Assembly: GCA_938002085.1 (NCBI GenBank)
Contig: CALLAT010000060.1
Location: 27,992-91,991, forward strand
From: an uncultured Pseudanabaenaceae cyanobacterium
GTDB taxonomy: Bacteria > Cyanobacteriota > Cyanobacteriia > PCC-9006 > JAAUQQ01
Direction of reading: 5' to 3'
Length of the DNA stretch: 64,000 nt
Shown here: piece by piece, positions 39,225-49,093 of the stretch
How positions within the stretch are numbered: position 1 is the first letter of the stretch
Layout of the letters: the number at the start of each line of letters is the position of its first letter
Notes under the pieces: model-generated
Seen by the model: the letters and a program-made list of their open reading frames with translations, nothing else
What the model was told of the DNA's origin: nothing
Databases searched by the model: none
Made by a program: the position numbers and the translations under genes

Positions 39225-40415
39225 TTAAGGCTTCAAGAGTTTTGCTAGGAGAGGCTTTACAGCTTGAGCTTGAGCTTCATACTGCTTGAGTCCTCTGGCG
39301 ATTCCGTCTTTGGCTAGTTGGGGCTGAGCTAGGATCTGGTCTAGCAAAGGGATGATGCGATCGCGTTTAAATTCTCGCAGCGGCACTGAATAGTCTGATT
39401 GACCAATCTCGGTCATAAAGCCCGTCACTTTGGGGTCATAATCCGCTGCAATGACCGGTACCCCTAGGCCTGCCGCAATAATCAAAGAATGGAGCCGCAT
39501 CCCCACAACAACATCTAAGTTGCTGATCACTGCGGCTAGCTTTGCGGTGGAGGGGAAGTAGCGATGTACGACAAAATCGGGAGACTGACGACTGTGACGC
39601 AGCATTTCTAGGATGGCGATGTAGTCGTCATCATCATTGCTGTAGTAGTTGTCGAAGGCTTGGAAGGGGAGGAAATGGACGACTGCGTTGTGTTTTGAAG
39701 CGGCGTAATCTGCGATCGCAGCCATTTCTTTCTGTAGCTCAGCATAGGAATAATCCACTGTCTGGCCACGGTTACTCATCCAACGCACCGAGATGCCTAC
39801 CTGCAAAGGTCGACTCGTTTCGGCTGGAGGTTTTGCCCCTGATGTTCTTGAACTCGCAGCTAAGGACTGGACGGCTTGCAGAGCCAAGTCAGGGATGATG
39901 TGGACTGGATTGGTTACACCCAGGGCTTCCAGCTTTTGCTTAGAGGCTGAATCACGGACGGTAATTAAATCCACTTGGTTCAGCACCCAAGGAATCAGCT
40001 CTTTGGTTTCGGGCTTCCAAATTTCCCCCACGCTCACCCCCAGTAGAGCCGTGCGGCGCTTGAGCTTGATGGCTTTCTGCATGGGCCATAGCCAGAACTG
40101 AGCAACTGGCCGATCTGCCCCATCTCGTAGCAAATCCCCGCCGCCCAAGACAAAGACGGGGTTCTCCTTCATGGCTTTGCGCTCCGGGTCTTGCACCTTA
40201 TTCCGAATGGCATCTAGCCGACGGCGAGGGGCATGGGTTGCAACGGTGGAAATCTTGTGGCGACGCTGGGTGTCTTCGGGATTAAACGTTAAAACCGTGA
40301 GAGGATAGTTCGGATCTTGCTGACGCAACAGCTGGACCATGCCGGACAGCATTGCTTCGTCCCCGGTATTGGAATATCCATAGAAGCCACAGATCAGCGC
40401 GCCTTGATGGGCCAT
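39225..40415 (-). CDS. csaB: Polysaccharide pyruvyl transferase (CsaB type)
   Basis: A 396-aa member of the polysaccharide pyruvyl transferase family, which adds ketal pyruvate from phosphoenolpyruvate to sugars. The start ICGFYGYSNTGDEAML is the family N-terminus; FVLGGGDLLRD lies in the first half, and VVVGMRLHSLIIAAGLGVPVIA in the second is the conserved acceptor/donor segment with the Arg-Leu-His. In Bacillus, CsaB pyruvylates a wall polymer that anchors SLH-domain surface proteins; cyanobacterial homologues are common. Here it lies just downstream of a large surface-protein locus on the same strand, but a strong terminator separates them. Confidence 0.88.
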   Translation of the reverse strand: MAHQGALICGFYGYSNTGDEAMLSGMVQLLRQQDPNYPLTVLTFNPEDTQRRHKISTVATHAPRRRLDAIRNKVQDPERKAMKENPVFVLGGGDLLRDGADRPVAQFWLWPMQKAIKLKRRTALLGVSVGEIWKPETKELIPWVLNQVDLITVRDSASKQKLEALGVTNPVHIIPDLALQAVQSLAASSRTSGAKPPAETSRPLQVGISVRWMSNRGQTVDYSYAELQKEMAAIADYAASKHNAVVHFLPFQAFDNYYSNDDDDYIAILEMLRHSRQSPDFVVHRYFPSTAKLAAVISNLDVVVGMRLHSLIIAAGLGVPVIAADYDPKVTGFMTEIGQSDYSVPLREFKRDRIIPLLDQILAQPQLAKDGIARGLKQYEAQAQAVKPLLAKLLKP

Positions 40416-40456
40416 CAGATTTTATACAAGTAATGTTGTTGCCGAGTCTACTAAAA

Positions 40457-40490
40457 AGCCGGGGCATTGCGTTAGTGCAATGCCCCGGCT
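40457..40490 (-). terminator. Rho-independent terminator of the surface-protein locus
   Basis: Perfect 14-base arms (AGCCGGGGCATTGC and its complement) with a six-base loop; on the minus strand the hairpin is followed by a T run. It lies 54 bases after the stop of the 1500-aa protein. Confidence 0.92.
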
Positions 40491-40544
40491 TGAAGGGAGG
40501 GGGATTAAGGAAAAGGTGAACGTTCCTTTTCCCGACCTCTCTTG

Positions 40545-43500
40545 TTACTGAACTTGGGTCGAGAAGACCACGGAGCCATTAGTCGAAGGTGCCACATCAC
40601 CCACGGGGAAGATCACAGCGCCTTGAGTTCCCGATGTGCCATCAGGGCAAGAACGACCTGTGGTGTCAGCCAAAGGTAGCGGGGTCAGTGCGCCGATGAA
40701 GCTGCCACCCGTAATCGGTAGAACCGCTGTGAGAGGCGAAGGCAGGGCATCGCAAATCTCTAAGCCAGGGAAGGTTGCAGTACCGGAGTTGTTGAAGTAG
40801 TAGATGGTGTACTCAACGGTGTCTCCGGGCTGGAGCTCATTAGGAACTTGAGAGCTTCCTAGGACGCCAGCAGGCGCACCCGTCAGCTGAGTGGTAATCG
40901 GACCGAAGCGGGAGGTGGAGGTGACCGTCTTGAACAGCTGCAATGTCGGGGATGCTTGCAAGAGTACAGGCGTCGCATCATCCGCACTCTGGCCAGGAGC
41001 GCCATCACCCAAGATGCCAGGGTCAGGTGTGATGAGATTCGGGTCGGTTGCACCCACTTGTGGGATATCGTCTGAAATATCAGTATCCGTTAGGCCAGAA
41101 CCATCATTCGCGGTACCTACGACTGTGGCAGTGCCGTCATAGATAGTGTTTTCCTGACCTGCTTGGGGGGTCACTCGAACCACTACGCGGGTTGTTGCAG
41201 CTTCACCAGGATTAAACACCGTTGGGGTAACGGCTGCGAGGGTTAAGTTGCCACTGTTAGGGCCAGTGCCATCAAGTGCAGGGTTGTCCGCCAAGGTTGG
41301 TCCACCCGCCGTTTCGGCAGCACCTGGAGTCACGCTAATGACCTCATAGTTGGTGACTGCTGAGGGCTGACCAACGTCGAATTGAGTGTCGTAGTTGTCG
41401 GTGACATCAATACCGGTCAAAGGAACAATACCAACGTTTTGAACCCGATATTCGAAGGTTACATCGATAGTGCCATCAGGGTTCGTTACAGTGCTCACAA
41501 CCTGCTTTGTCAGACCAATCTGTGGGCCCACGGGGAAGGTCACGACAGTGGGGTCATCTTCACCTGGCCCCCCACCTCGGTTGCCATCGGTGGGAGTGGG
41601 GTCAGGATTGGTGCCGTCGTCGGAGAGGTCACTGACAGGAAGGATACCCGTAGACACTGGAGCATCTAGGGTTCCATCTGCACCAGCGTCACCTACGACC
41701 GTGAGAGGGTTACCTGTGACAGGGCCATTACCATCAGACGGAATACCCGTGCCTGATGTCGTGGAGCTGCTGCCGTAGGGGCGACCATCGGTGGGGTTAA
41801 TGACCTGAACCTGGTAGCGCAGGGTTGTGGATTGGGTTGGGTCTAAGGTGAGGGGAGTACCGGGGTCGATCAGTTGAGGAGTTCCCTCGCCATCAAAGGC
41901 TGGATTCACTGTGGCAGGTACGCCTGAAACCTGAGTAACAGGACCCAAGACAGTGGTGTCGCCTGCGGGCAGGTCATCAAAGACGGCATCAATGTTGTCT
42001 TCAGTGACTTGAATACCGTTGAGGCGAATGCCGCCCACGTTTTCAACCGTGACATCGTAGCTAACGATGTAGGGGTCAGCAGCGGTGCCGCTGCCGGTTA
42101 CATCACTGATGTTTTTGGAGATGGCAAGTTCGGGGAAGCGAACCGGAGTGGGATTGTTTTCACTCGCCTGGGTTGCGGTCGTAATGGTGTTGCCATCAGC
42201 ATCGATGGGCTCCAGAGTTTGGACACCTTCGTTGGCGTTCCCGTCACCATCGGGGTCTAAGGTTTGAGCTGGATCCGTTGCGAGGGCTGAACCGTTAGGG
42301 AATTCAACGCCGTCGTCAGAAGGATCGGTGACCGTTGTCCCGCCTAGGCTGGTGGCGTTTCCTGTTGCGGTGGCTTGGGAGGAGAAGGGAGAATTGTTGC
42401 CGCCGTAGCCCTCAGTGGTATTGCCGGGGGTGACGCGTACCACATAATCCACCTCACCAAATTCGCCAGGTTGGAGGGTGTCAGCACCAGTTAGCAGAGT
42501 ATTGCCGCTGTCCAAAGCTGCTGGGGTTCCCGCAGTGAGGGTTACGCCATTGACTCCAGTAGGTGCAACTGCGGTTACGCTCTGCACTGTTGCAGCAGTG
42601 GCACCGTTGGGCTGACCCACGCGGAAAGTGTCAGAAATGCTGGCGTCTTCTGTAATCTGGACAGCGTCCAGGGCAACAGAGCCGATGTTCTGGACAAGCT
42701 GGCGGTAGGTGACGTCGAAGGTACCGTCGGGGTTGGCCGTGACGTTGGTGACACGCTTGGAGAGAGCGATCGCAGGCTGACCAAAGGCAACAGGCGTAGG
42801 ATCGTTCTCTGTTCCCTCGTTTGCAGGGCTGGTTACATTGGGCGTATCTGCAGAGGTTGCAGGTCCGGGGGTTCCATCACCAGTGCTACCGTCGGTTGTA
42901 TCACCATCGGTATTGAGGTCGTTAGGCAGCTCTACAGCGCCATCGCCAAACAAGGTGCGATCGTCTGAGAGGTCATTAACAACGACATTCGGGTTAGCAC
43001 CACCTGGGACAAATGTACCTGCCGCAACAACGGTGCCATCGTATGGGGGGTCAGTGGCATCGGGTCCATCGCCTAGGTTTGCACCAGGTGTTACACGCAC
43101 GATGAAGTCAACCACACTAAACTCACCCGGGTTCAGGGAGTTTGTTGCGCTGCCTGCATCCAACATTCCTTGGGTGGCTGTGCCATCGAAAGCTGCATCA
43201 GGAACAAGCTGCTTGTAGCCAGTGGTTCCTGCGATGGGGTTGGCAGCAGGAGAGTTAATGCCAGGCTGAACCACAAAGGATGTGACACCATTACCCGCCG
43301 TGCGGAAGGTTGTGTCTAGGTTCTCGGTGAGCTGAACTGCACTGAGGGGGACAGTGCCCTGGTTGCGAACAATTTGGCGGTAGGTTACATCAAAAACGCC
43401 AGGACTCACTGGCACCGGTAAGCCTACAACTTGCTTGGTTACACCAATGAGAGGGGTGCTGGGTAATTGTGCAACGGTGACTGTGTCGTCACCACGGTTC

Positions 43501-45047
43501 AGAGGGTTCGTGTCTGTAACAGGTACCGTTCCACCATTCGCTGCGGTTGTTGTTGCAGTTGTTGGGAAATCAACGTTGGTGCGATCAGAAGTAGGGTCAA
43601 GATCGCCAGCACCATCTTCTACGGTGGCGCCATCGTTGGAGATGTCAGTTGTGGTACCACCGTTGGGGGTGTTGCCAGTCGCGCTAACTTGGGTGTCATA
43701 GCGCAGGCTACTGCCAGCACCTGGGGTGACCTGAACGGTGTAGGTCAGTGTCTTGGTTTCACCAATAGCTAAGGTGTTACCGGCACCCAATAGCTGAGCG
43801 TTGGGGGCAGTTGTATTACCACCGTCATAGCTAGGGTTCAGCGTCAGGACATCAGCTGAAGCTGGAGCTGTCACAATCGTGAATGGATCTGAGCCTGTCG
43901 ATGGGCTGAAAGTGTTGCTGGTAATTCCGTTGCCAGGAGCAATCAGATTGTCATCGAGTTGAACGTTGCTGAGATCAGTCTCACCTAGGTTCTGAACTCG
44001 GACGGTGTAGGAGATGTTGAAAGAGCCATCGTTGTTATCTACAACACTGGTGACTTCCTTCGCCACACCAATGATGCCGGGGTCGAAGTTGAAGTCGCCT
44101 AGGAAGCCCATACCATGGATGCTGGGTCCACCGTTTGCATCACTTCCGTATGCAAGGTTGAAGCCCAAGCCATTGTCTGGACTGTTTTGGGGGCCATTGC
44201 CATAAACAATCTGAATTTGGTCTGCGGCTGCACCTGAGTAGTTGATGGTTGCATTGCCTTCCGCATCTGTGTTGCCTGCTTCAACACCTTCATCATCAGG
44301 GGTCGCATTGCCCAAGGCTTCTGGATTTGGGTCTGTAATGCCACGAAATGTTATGGCACCAGTGGGCTCAGGATAACCAATGCTAGCGGCAACTCCACTA
44401 ATGTTCTCAACTGTTTCACCTTGAGCAGTTACTGTTCCGCTTACTGGAGCGCCATTTAGCAAAGCTACGCCAGATACGACGTCTTGCCACGTGCGGCTAT
44501 TGTCTCTGTCAATATCAACCAATGTGTAGCGCAGATTTTCTACTGGTACGTTATTACCTGCAGCGTTGACGAAACCGACATTTAAGTTGAGTCGGTCAGA
44601 GACATTAACCGAATCAAAAGCTACTAGCAGATTGTCATCGGGCAAACCACCCGTAAGAATAACTGGGAACGGAGTTGCAGCGGTAACGGTTGGATCGCTG
44701 CTAATTGTTGGGGTATCCAATTCCAACGTGCTACTACCAATAGGTGTCCACTGGAATTCGAGGGTTACGCCACTGAGTTGGTAAGGGTTTGCGGTTCCGC
44801 CATCAAGAGTTGCATCGTTTGCATCTTCTGCAGAAGAACCTTGCCAGCCTTGAGCTGACCAGCTGAAAGTAGCTGCTTGGGCAGGGGCCGCCAGGCCTAC
44901 AAGCCCACCTAAAGTAACTGCAAAAGTAGCTGCCTTCAGCATTGCCGGAGATAGGCTTCGGCTTTTCTTGGAGAGGCTGATCTTCCGAGAGCTAGTCATG
45001 GAGTTCGTCAGAAGGTCTAACAAAAATTGGGGGCGAAGTCGGCTCAT
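40545..45047 (-). CDS. Giant surface protein with DUF11-type repeats
   Basis: A 1500-aa exported protein. A signal peptide ends in GLAAPAQA near residue 59. The first ~300 residues form a separate beta-rich head. Then six related units begin near residues 324, 531, 758, 973, 1178 and 1370, each opening like IGVTKQVVGL and containing the DUF11 pattern of a paired strand (DVTYRQIVRNQG) and a LNPGE/LQPGE turn. The spacers are Asp/Thr/Pro-rich and low in Cys. This fits a rigid extended stalk; the last unit ends in FSTQVQ without an obvious sorting tag. AGGA seven bases before the ATG supports the start; a start at residue 17 (MTSSRK) is also possible. It is the last gene of a three-gene minus-strand locus. 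Confidence 0.8.
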   Translation of the reverse strand: MSRLRPQFLLDLLTNSMTSSRKISLSKKSRSLSPAMLKAATFAVTLGGLVGLAAPAQAATFSWSAQGWQGSSAEDANDATLDGGTANPYQLSGVTLEFQWTPIGSSTLELDTPTISSDPTVTAATPFPVILTGGLPDDNLLVAFDSVNVSDRLNLNVGFVNAAGNNVPVENLRYTLVDIDRDNSRTWQDVVSGVALLNGAPVSGTVTAQGETVENISGVAASIGYPEPTGAITFRGITDPNPEALGNATPDDEGVEAGNTDAEGNATINYSGAAADQIQIVYGNGPQNSPDNGLGFNLAYGSDANGGPSIHGMGFLGDFNFDPGIIGVAKEVTSVVDNNDGSFNISYTVRVQNLGETDLSNVQLDDNLIAPGNGITSNTFSPSTGSDPFTIVTAPASADVLTLNPSYDGGNTTAPNAQLLGAGNTLAIGETKTLTYTVQVTPGAGSSLRYDTQVSATGNTPNGGTTTDISNDGATVEDGAGDLDPTSDRTNVDFPTTATTTAANGGTVPVTDTNPLNRGDDTVTVAQLPSTPLIGVTKQVVGLPVPVSPGVFDVTYRQIVRNQGTVPLSAVQLTENLDTTFRTAGNGVTSFVVQPGINSPAANPIAGTTGYKQLVPDAAFDGTATQGMLDAGSATNSLNPGEFSVVDFIVRVTPGANLGDGPDATDPPYDGTVVAAGTFVPGGANPNVVVNDLSDDRTLFGDGAVELPNDLNTDGDTTDGSTGDGTPGPATSADTPNVTSPANEGTENDPTPVAFGQPAIALSKRVTNVTANPDGTFDVTYRQLVQNIGSVALDAVQITEDASISDTFRVGQPNGATAATVQSVTAVAPTGVNGVTLTAGTPAALDSGNTLLTGADTLQPGEFGEVDYVVRVTPGNTTEGYGGNNSPFSSQATATGNATSLGGTTVTDPSDDGVEFPNGSALATDPAQTLDPDGDGNANEGVQTLEPIDADGNTITTATQASENNPTPVRFPELAISKNISDVTGSGTAADPYIVSYDVTVENVGGIRLNGIQVTEDNIDAVFDDLPAGDTTVLGPVTQVSGVPATVNPAFDGEGTPQLIDPGTPLTLDPTQSTTLRYQVQVINPTDGRPYGSSSTTSGTGIPSDGNGPVTGNPLTVVGDAGADGTLDAPVSTGILPVSDLSDDGTNPDPTPTDGNRGGGPGEDDPTVVTFPVGPQIGLTKQVVSTVTNPDGTIDVTFEYRVQNVGIVPLTGIDVTDNYDTQFDVGQPSAVTNYEVISVTPGAAETAGGPTLADNPALDGTGPNSGNLTLAAVTPTVFNPGEAATTRVVVRVTPQAGQENTIYDGTATVVGTANDGSGLTDTDISDDIPQVGATDPNLITPDPGILGDGAPGQSADDATPVLLQASPTLQLFKTVTSTSRFGPITTQLTGAPAGVLGSSQVPNELQPGDTVEYTIYYFNNSGTATFPGLEICDALPSPLTAVLPITGGSFIGALTPLPLADTTGRSCPDGTSGTQGAVIFPVGDVAPSTNGSVVFSTQVQ

Positions 45048-45145
45048 AATTCAGTCCTGACACACACGTATGTGGGGCAATTCAGCGAAAACTTGAAGGA
45101 AAAAAGGGAGGCAGCTATTGATTCAATAGCTGCCGGATACCGCCG

Positions 45146-48100
45146 TTAGAACAAGGCGCGAGGAATCTCTTGAGCATCGTCTTCCGCTGGAAGCGCTTCT
45201 TGAAACTCAGGAGTCACCGATTCAGCCGCAGGCGCGGCATCTTCCTCAAAGGGGTCGCTGTCGACATTGTCGAAAAGCGTCTCTTGGGAGGTTGAGGCCT
45301 CGAAAGCCTGAACGTCATCGTTGTCAGGCTTGGCAACGGGCATTTGAACGCCGAAGTCGTTGAACAAGCGATTGACCTTGAAGTTCACACCGCCATAAAT
45401 GCCGCCGTCTGAGCGATAGCTGCCAAAGTCGCGGTCGTTATCAACGCTACCGAAGCTGTAGCCCAGGTAAGCGCGGAGGTCAGGATTGAGGTAATAGCCC
45501 AATTCACCGGCCCAGCCCCATTCGCTGAAATCAGAGGTAGGTTGGTTAATCCAGCGGGCTTCGCCTGCCACGTCCCAACGGTAGTCGAACCGATAGAGCG
45601 CACGGGCTTGAGCCAAGGAAACGCGGCTGTCGTTACTGAAGCCACCGTTCAAGCTGGTTTCGGTCCAGCGCATGGCGTACTTGCCGTAGAACTCCCAGCG
45701 CCAGTTGGGGGCGTAAATGCCCTCGGCGGAAAGGAGCGTTGCGCGGGACTCTGCACCTGTGCCAATGGAATCCGGAGTGATATCGCCGTTGACTCGGTGC
45801 TCCAAACGCAGCAAGCCGTTGAAGCGGTCATTGATGGGGTCGCGGTAAGCCAAGCCCAGGTCAAGGTCGAGCGTATCGCTCAGACGATCCACGAAGGTTT
45901 GGTTGGTTGCCCCGGCAGATTCGATGCGACCCAGAATGGAGAAGCGATCGTTGATTTTGCCCACACCCGCTGCGCTTGCGAGGAAGAGGTCACCATCGTC
46001 AGTGTCGCGATACTCCAAGCGACCGTTCGCCTTGAAGCGATCGTTAGCGGTGTAGTCTGCGCCGATGCTGTAAGAGCTGCCTTCGCTGAGGCCCAGCACA
46101 GCTGCTGTTTGACCTTGGGTATATGCCGTTTCCTGACGTATGCCTGCACCAGTGCGGTTGAACAGGTCATCGAAGATGCGCTCGTAACCGAGGTTAATCT
46201 TCAAGCCAGGGGAGACGGTCCAGCGGTGGTTAAGGCCAATGGAGCCGTAGTTGTTGAAACCATTCTGGGTTCCGGCAACGGAGTAGCGGCTGGTGAGCGT
46301 TGTGTCGTCTGACAAGGCACGCTCAACAATCGTGTCCAAGCTTGTGATGGCGCTGTTGTCGGTGATACCGCCACCAAAGAACTGGTGAGCTAAACGAAGC
46401 TTGACGCCAGGGAAGGTGTCCCACTCAACTCCTAGGGTTGTGCGGTTGGGGTAGAGCTCGTCACCATCTTCGGTGAGGTTGATCTCATTCTGAGCGCGGA
46501 AGGCAAACTTCTCGCCTAAGGGGACTCGCAGACGGGAGACCAGTTGGTTTGAACTGCTGCTTAGGCTGGTGTCCTTGTCGTCGTCCCGATTGCGATGAAC
46601 GAAGTCGACTCCCACGTCAGCATTACCCACTTTTTGAGCAATGCCCGCTTTGGCGGTGAAGATGCTGTTATCAACGCTAGCGTCTGAGGTGACGGTGGGG
46701 TTGGGGTCAAACAGGTCAAAGAAGCGAGGCCTTAGGACGACGGAATCACCGAAGTTATTTTCCTGTTCGACATCAAAGCGGAACTGCGTACTGTTGCCAG
46801 CCTGAGCAGTACCTTGGATGCCGTAACGAGTTTGGCCTGGTACAAAGCTAAAGGTTGAATCGTTAGCAAAGCCATCTTCGGCGGTGCGGTAGAACACCCG
46901 TGCCCGAAGCCAGTCCGTTGGCTTGCCTTCAGCTTCGACGCGATAAGCTGAACCCTCGACATCACCGAGGAAATCTACGCCGTTGTTGGAGCGAGCGTAT
47001 TCCGCGATAAAGCGACCGTCGCTGCCCAGGGGCACGAGGAAGTCAACGCCGAAGAGGGAGAAGTCGCGATCGTCTTTGTCTTCGTTCAAGTAAGATGCGC
47101 CAACCCAGCTTTCTTGTCCCAGCTCGCGGGAGAAGTTGTATTGGAGACGACCAGCCAAGAGGCCGTTGGTGTTGTCGCCATCATCCTCAAATTCGTAGGT
47201 AGTGACGACCTTACGCACGAGGGTATCGCCGAAGGGGTCAAACTCTGTGGCGAGGATGGGGCGGCGGAAGATGATTGAACCGCGACCGTAGTCGATGTCA
47301 TAGTCACGACCTCGAGCCAAGGCTTTACGCTCAACAACAAAGCCAGGGCGGTTAATTTCCTCAGTCTCCACAAAGACAGTTTCACTGCCCGGTACGACCA
47401 GACGCTCAGAGAGGAAGTAAAGGCCGCTAGTACCGTTGGGGACAATGCTGTCCCGACGGAAGCCGTCAATGTCATTCGCGTAGGCTGCAGTGACCTGTAA
47501 TCCACCGAAGCTGTAGTTTGCCTTGGCACCGTGTAGGGTGCGAGTTGTGGCAGAGAACAACTGAGAGGGACGGGAGAACTCGTTGGTTAACCAATCGCCC
47601 CACATGATGAAGTCTGGCTCAGCACCCGGAATAATAGAGGTGCGCTCTAAACGAGCAAAGACTTTGTCCTTGGAAGGCGTCAGATTATTAATTTCAGAGC
47701 TGTCGCCGTAGACCGGATAGCGATCTTCGCAGCTAGAGCCGGTGGAAAATAGGCTGCCAGTGCCGTCGTCACAGTCGTCGTTTAGGCCATGGTCCAGATT
47801 GACTGCACCGGTAAATAGCCATTCGCCCAGGCTGCCGATCGCGAACAGTCCGCCATCCACATCAACACCGTAATCATCGTCGCCACTGAGGAATTCCTCG
47901 AAGGGACCATAGAAATTGGTGTTGCCTCTGCCGACGCGCAAGTTCAAGCTACCGGAGACCAAACTGGGTCGCAGGTTGGTGATGAACTCAACAGAGGTGT
48001 AAGACTCAACGGGTTTCAAAGACGCCAAGGGTTTATAAGGCGTATTTGGCAAGGCAAGGTTATCCGTTTCCCGAGGAAGCTGATCCCTGTCTAGGTCCAA

Positions 48101-49009
48101 ATCCCACTGGGGGTCGATGGAAGCGCGAACTCTCACCCACTGGGCCGTGAGGGGAGATTGCAGTCTTGCCTGGAAATCACCGTTGCGGGCGACAACCTGG
48201 AAACCAGCGCGATCGTCGTCGGCGTCATCGCCCATGAAGCGACCCGCCGCTGCGGTGAGCGTGACTAAGACATCGTCAGTGAAGAGGTTTCCATCCCCAT
48301 CTACAACCTGACCTTGGATGAGCGCTGTGGTGCGACCATCGGCTGGAGTCCGCTCTACTTGAAGAAACTCGATACTGGGAATGCTGTCGCTAGCGGCTGT
48401 GGCGGCGCTATTGGTGAGAGGTTCAACCTCGACTTCTCCGTCGTAGTCAGACCAAGCGGGAGGACGACCCAGGTCTTGGCGCTCCTCGAAGGAAGTACCG
48501 CCCACAAAGTCGGAATCTGGGTCGGCGGTGGAAGGCGTGCCCAGCTGGTCACGCTTAATCCATCGGTCATCCTCGTCAGACATATCCATGTCTGACATTT
48601 CCATGGAGTCTGAAGAGTCAACTGCTTCTTCAGGCTCAACGGGCTCGATGAAGAGCGGATCAGATTCGCTGGCTTGGGACAGCTGCTGGAAGAATCCCTC
48701 CGTTTCTTCGGAGATAGCCTCCGCTGCCGATTCAGTTTCTACTGCCGAAGCAACAGAAGACTTTTCCGGAGAAGCATCGGGCTCAACCGGTGTGGCTAGC
48801 TCAGGAGCAGCATCGCTACTTAGCTCGGTTTGCTCCGAAGCTAGGGCGGCGCTTGGTCCGATTAGACCGAGCAAAGAAGCAGTGAGTCCTAGGCTCAACC
48901 AGGCACCCTGGCGAGACCAGCGATGAGACTGGTCAGTTGCACCGAGGCCACCCATGCTCCGATGCCAATATTCGAGTAACTCGAGGAACATCAAATTTTT
49001 CATAGTCAC
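45146..49009 (-). CDS. Predicted outer-membrane beta-barrel protein, 1287 aa
   Basis: Exported protein not matching a named family with certainty. A signal peptide (hydrophobic LSLGLTASLLGLIGPSAALA) ends near residue 58. It is followed by an acidic low-complexity stretch to about 170, then an Ig-like domain (SIEFLQVERTPADG..., about 212-310). The bulk (about 340-1215) consists of alternating amphipathic strands with a RGRDYDIDYGRGSIIFRRPI segment in the middle, a motif seen in large outer-membrane proteins with transport or usher-like roles. Strands near the end are aromatic-rich (LRAYLGYSFGSVDND). A ~70-residue acidic tail ends in ALF. It probably begins at GTG, or at an ATG two codons later. 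It could export or anchor the neighbouring DUF11 proteins (inference). Confidence 0.75.
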   Translation of the reverse strand: MTMKNLMFLELLEYWHRSMGGLGATDQSHRWSRQGAWLSLGLTASLLGLIGPSAALASEQTELSSDAAPELATPVEPDASPEKSSVASAVETESAAEAISEETEGFFQQLSQASESDPLFIEPVEPEEAVDSSDSMEMSDMDMSDEDDRWIKRDQLGTPSTADPDSDFVGGTSFEERQDLGRPPAWSDYDGEVEVEPLTNSAATAASDSIPSIEFLQVERTPADGRTTALIQGQVVDGDGNLFTDDVLVTLTAAAGRFMGDDADDDRAGFQVVARNGDFQARLQSPLTAQWVRVRASIDPQWDLDLDRDQLPRETDNLALPNTPYKPLASLKPVESYTSVEFITNLRPSLVSGSLNLRVGRGNTNFYGPFEEFLSGDDDYGVDVDGGLFAIGSLGEWLFTGAVNLDHGLNDDCDDGTGSLFSTGSSCEDRYPVYGDSSEINNLTPSKDKVFARLERTSIIPGAEPDFIMWGDWLTNEFSRPSQLFSATTRTLHGAKANYSFGGLQVTAAYANDIDGFRRDSIVPNGTSGLYFLSERLVVPGSETVFVETEEINRPGFVVERKALARGRDYDIDYGRGSIIFRRPILATEFDPFGDTLVRKVVTTYEFEDDGDNTNGLLAGRLQYNFSRELGQESWVGASYLNEDKDDRDFSLFGVDFLVPLGSDGRFIAEYARSNNGVDFLGDVEGSAYRVEAEGKPTDWLRARVFYRTAEDGFANDSTFSFVPGQTRYGIQGTAQAGNSTQFRFDVEQENNFGDSVVLRPRFFDLFDPNPTVTSDASVDNSIFTAKAGIAQKVGNADVGVDFVHRNRDDDKDTSLSSSSNQLVSRLRVPLGEKFAFRAQNEINLTEDGDELYPNRTTLGVEWDTFPGVKLRLAHQFFGGGITDNSAITSLDTIVERALSDDTTLTSRYSVAGTQNGFNNYGSIGLNHRWTVSPGLKINLGYERIFDDLFNRTGAGIRQETAYTQGQTAAVLGLSEGSSYSIGADYTANDRFKANGRLEYRDTDDGDLFLASAAGVGKINDRFSILGRIESAGATNQTFVDRLSDTLDLDLGLAYRDPINDRFNGLLRLEHRVNGDITPDSIGTGAESRATLLSAEGIYAPNWRWEFYGKYAMRWTETSLNGGFSNDSRVSLAQARALYRFDYRWDVAGEARWINQPTSDFSEWGWAGELGYYLNPDLRAYLGYSFGSVDNDRDFGSYRSDGGIYGGVNFKVNRLFNDFGVQMPVAKPDNDDVQAFEASTSQETLFDNVDSDPFEEDAAPAAESVTPEFQEALPAEDDAQEIPRALF

Positions 49010-49093
49010 TTCTGGCGAGGGTCGCGCGACGAACGCATCACGATTGGGGACAAAGGAGAAGTCGATTCGAAATCGAAAGTTCGGCCTTGAACG

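Noticed and set aside
45542..46312. A 256-codon plus-strand open frame inside the barrel gene
   Set aside because: It lies antisense to a strongly supported coding frame with clear domain content; it is a shadow.
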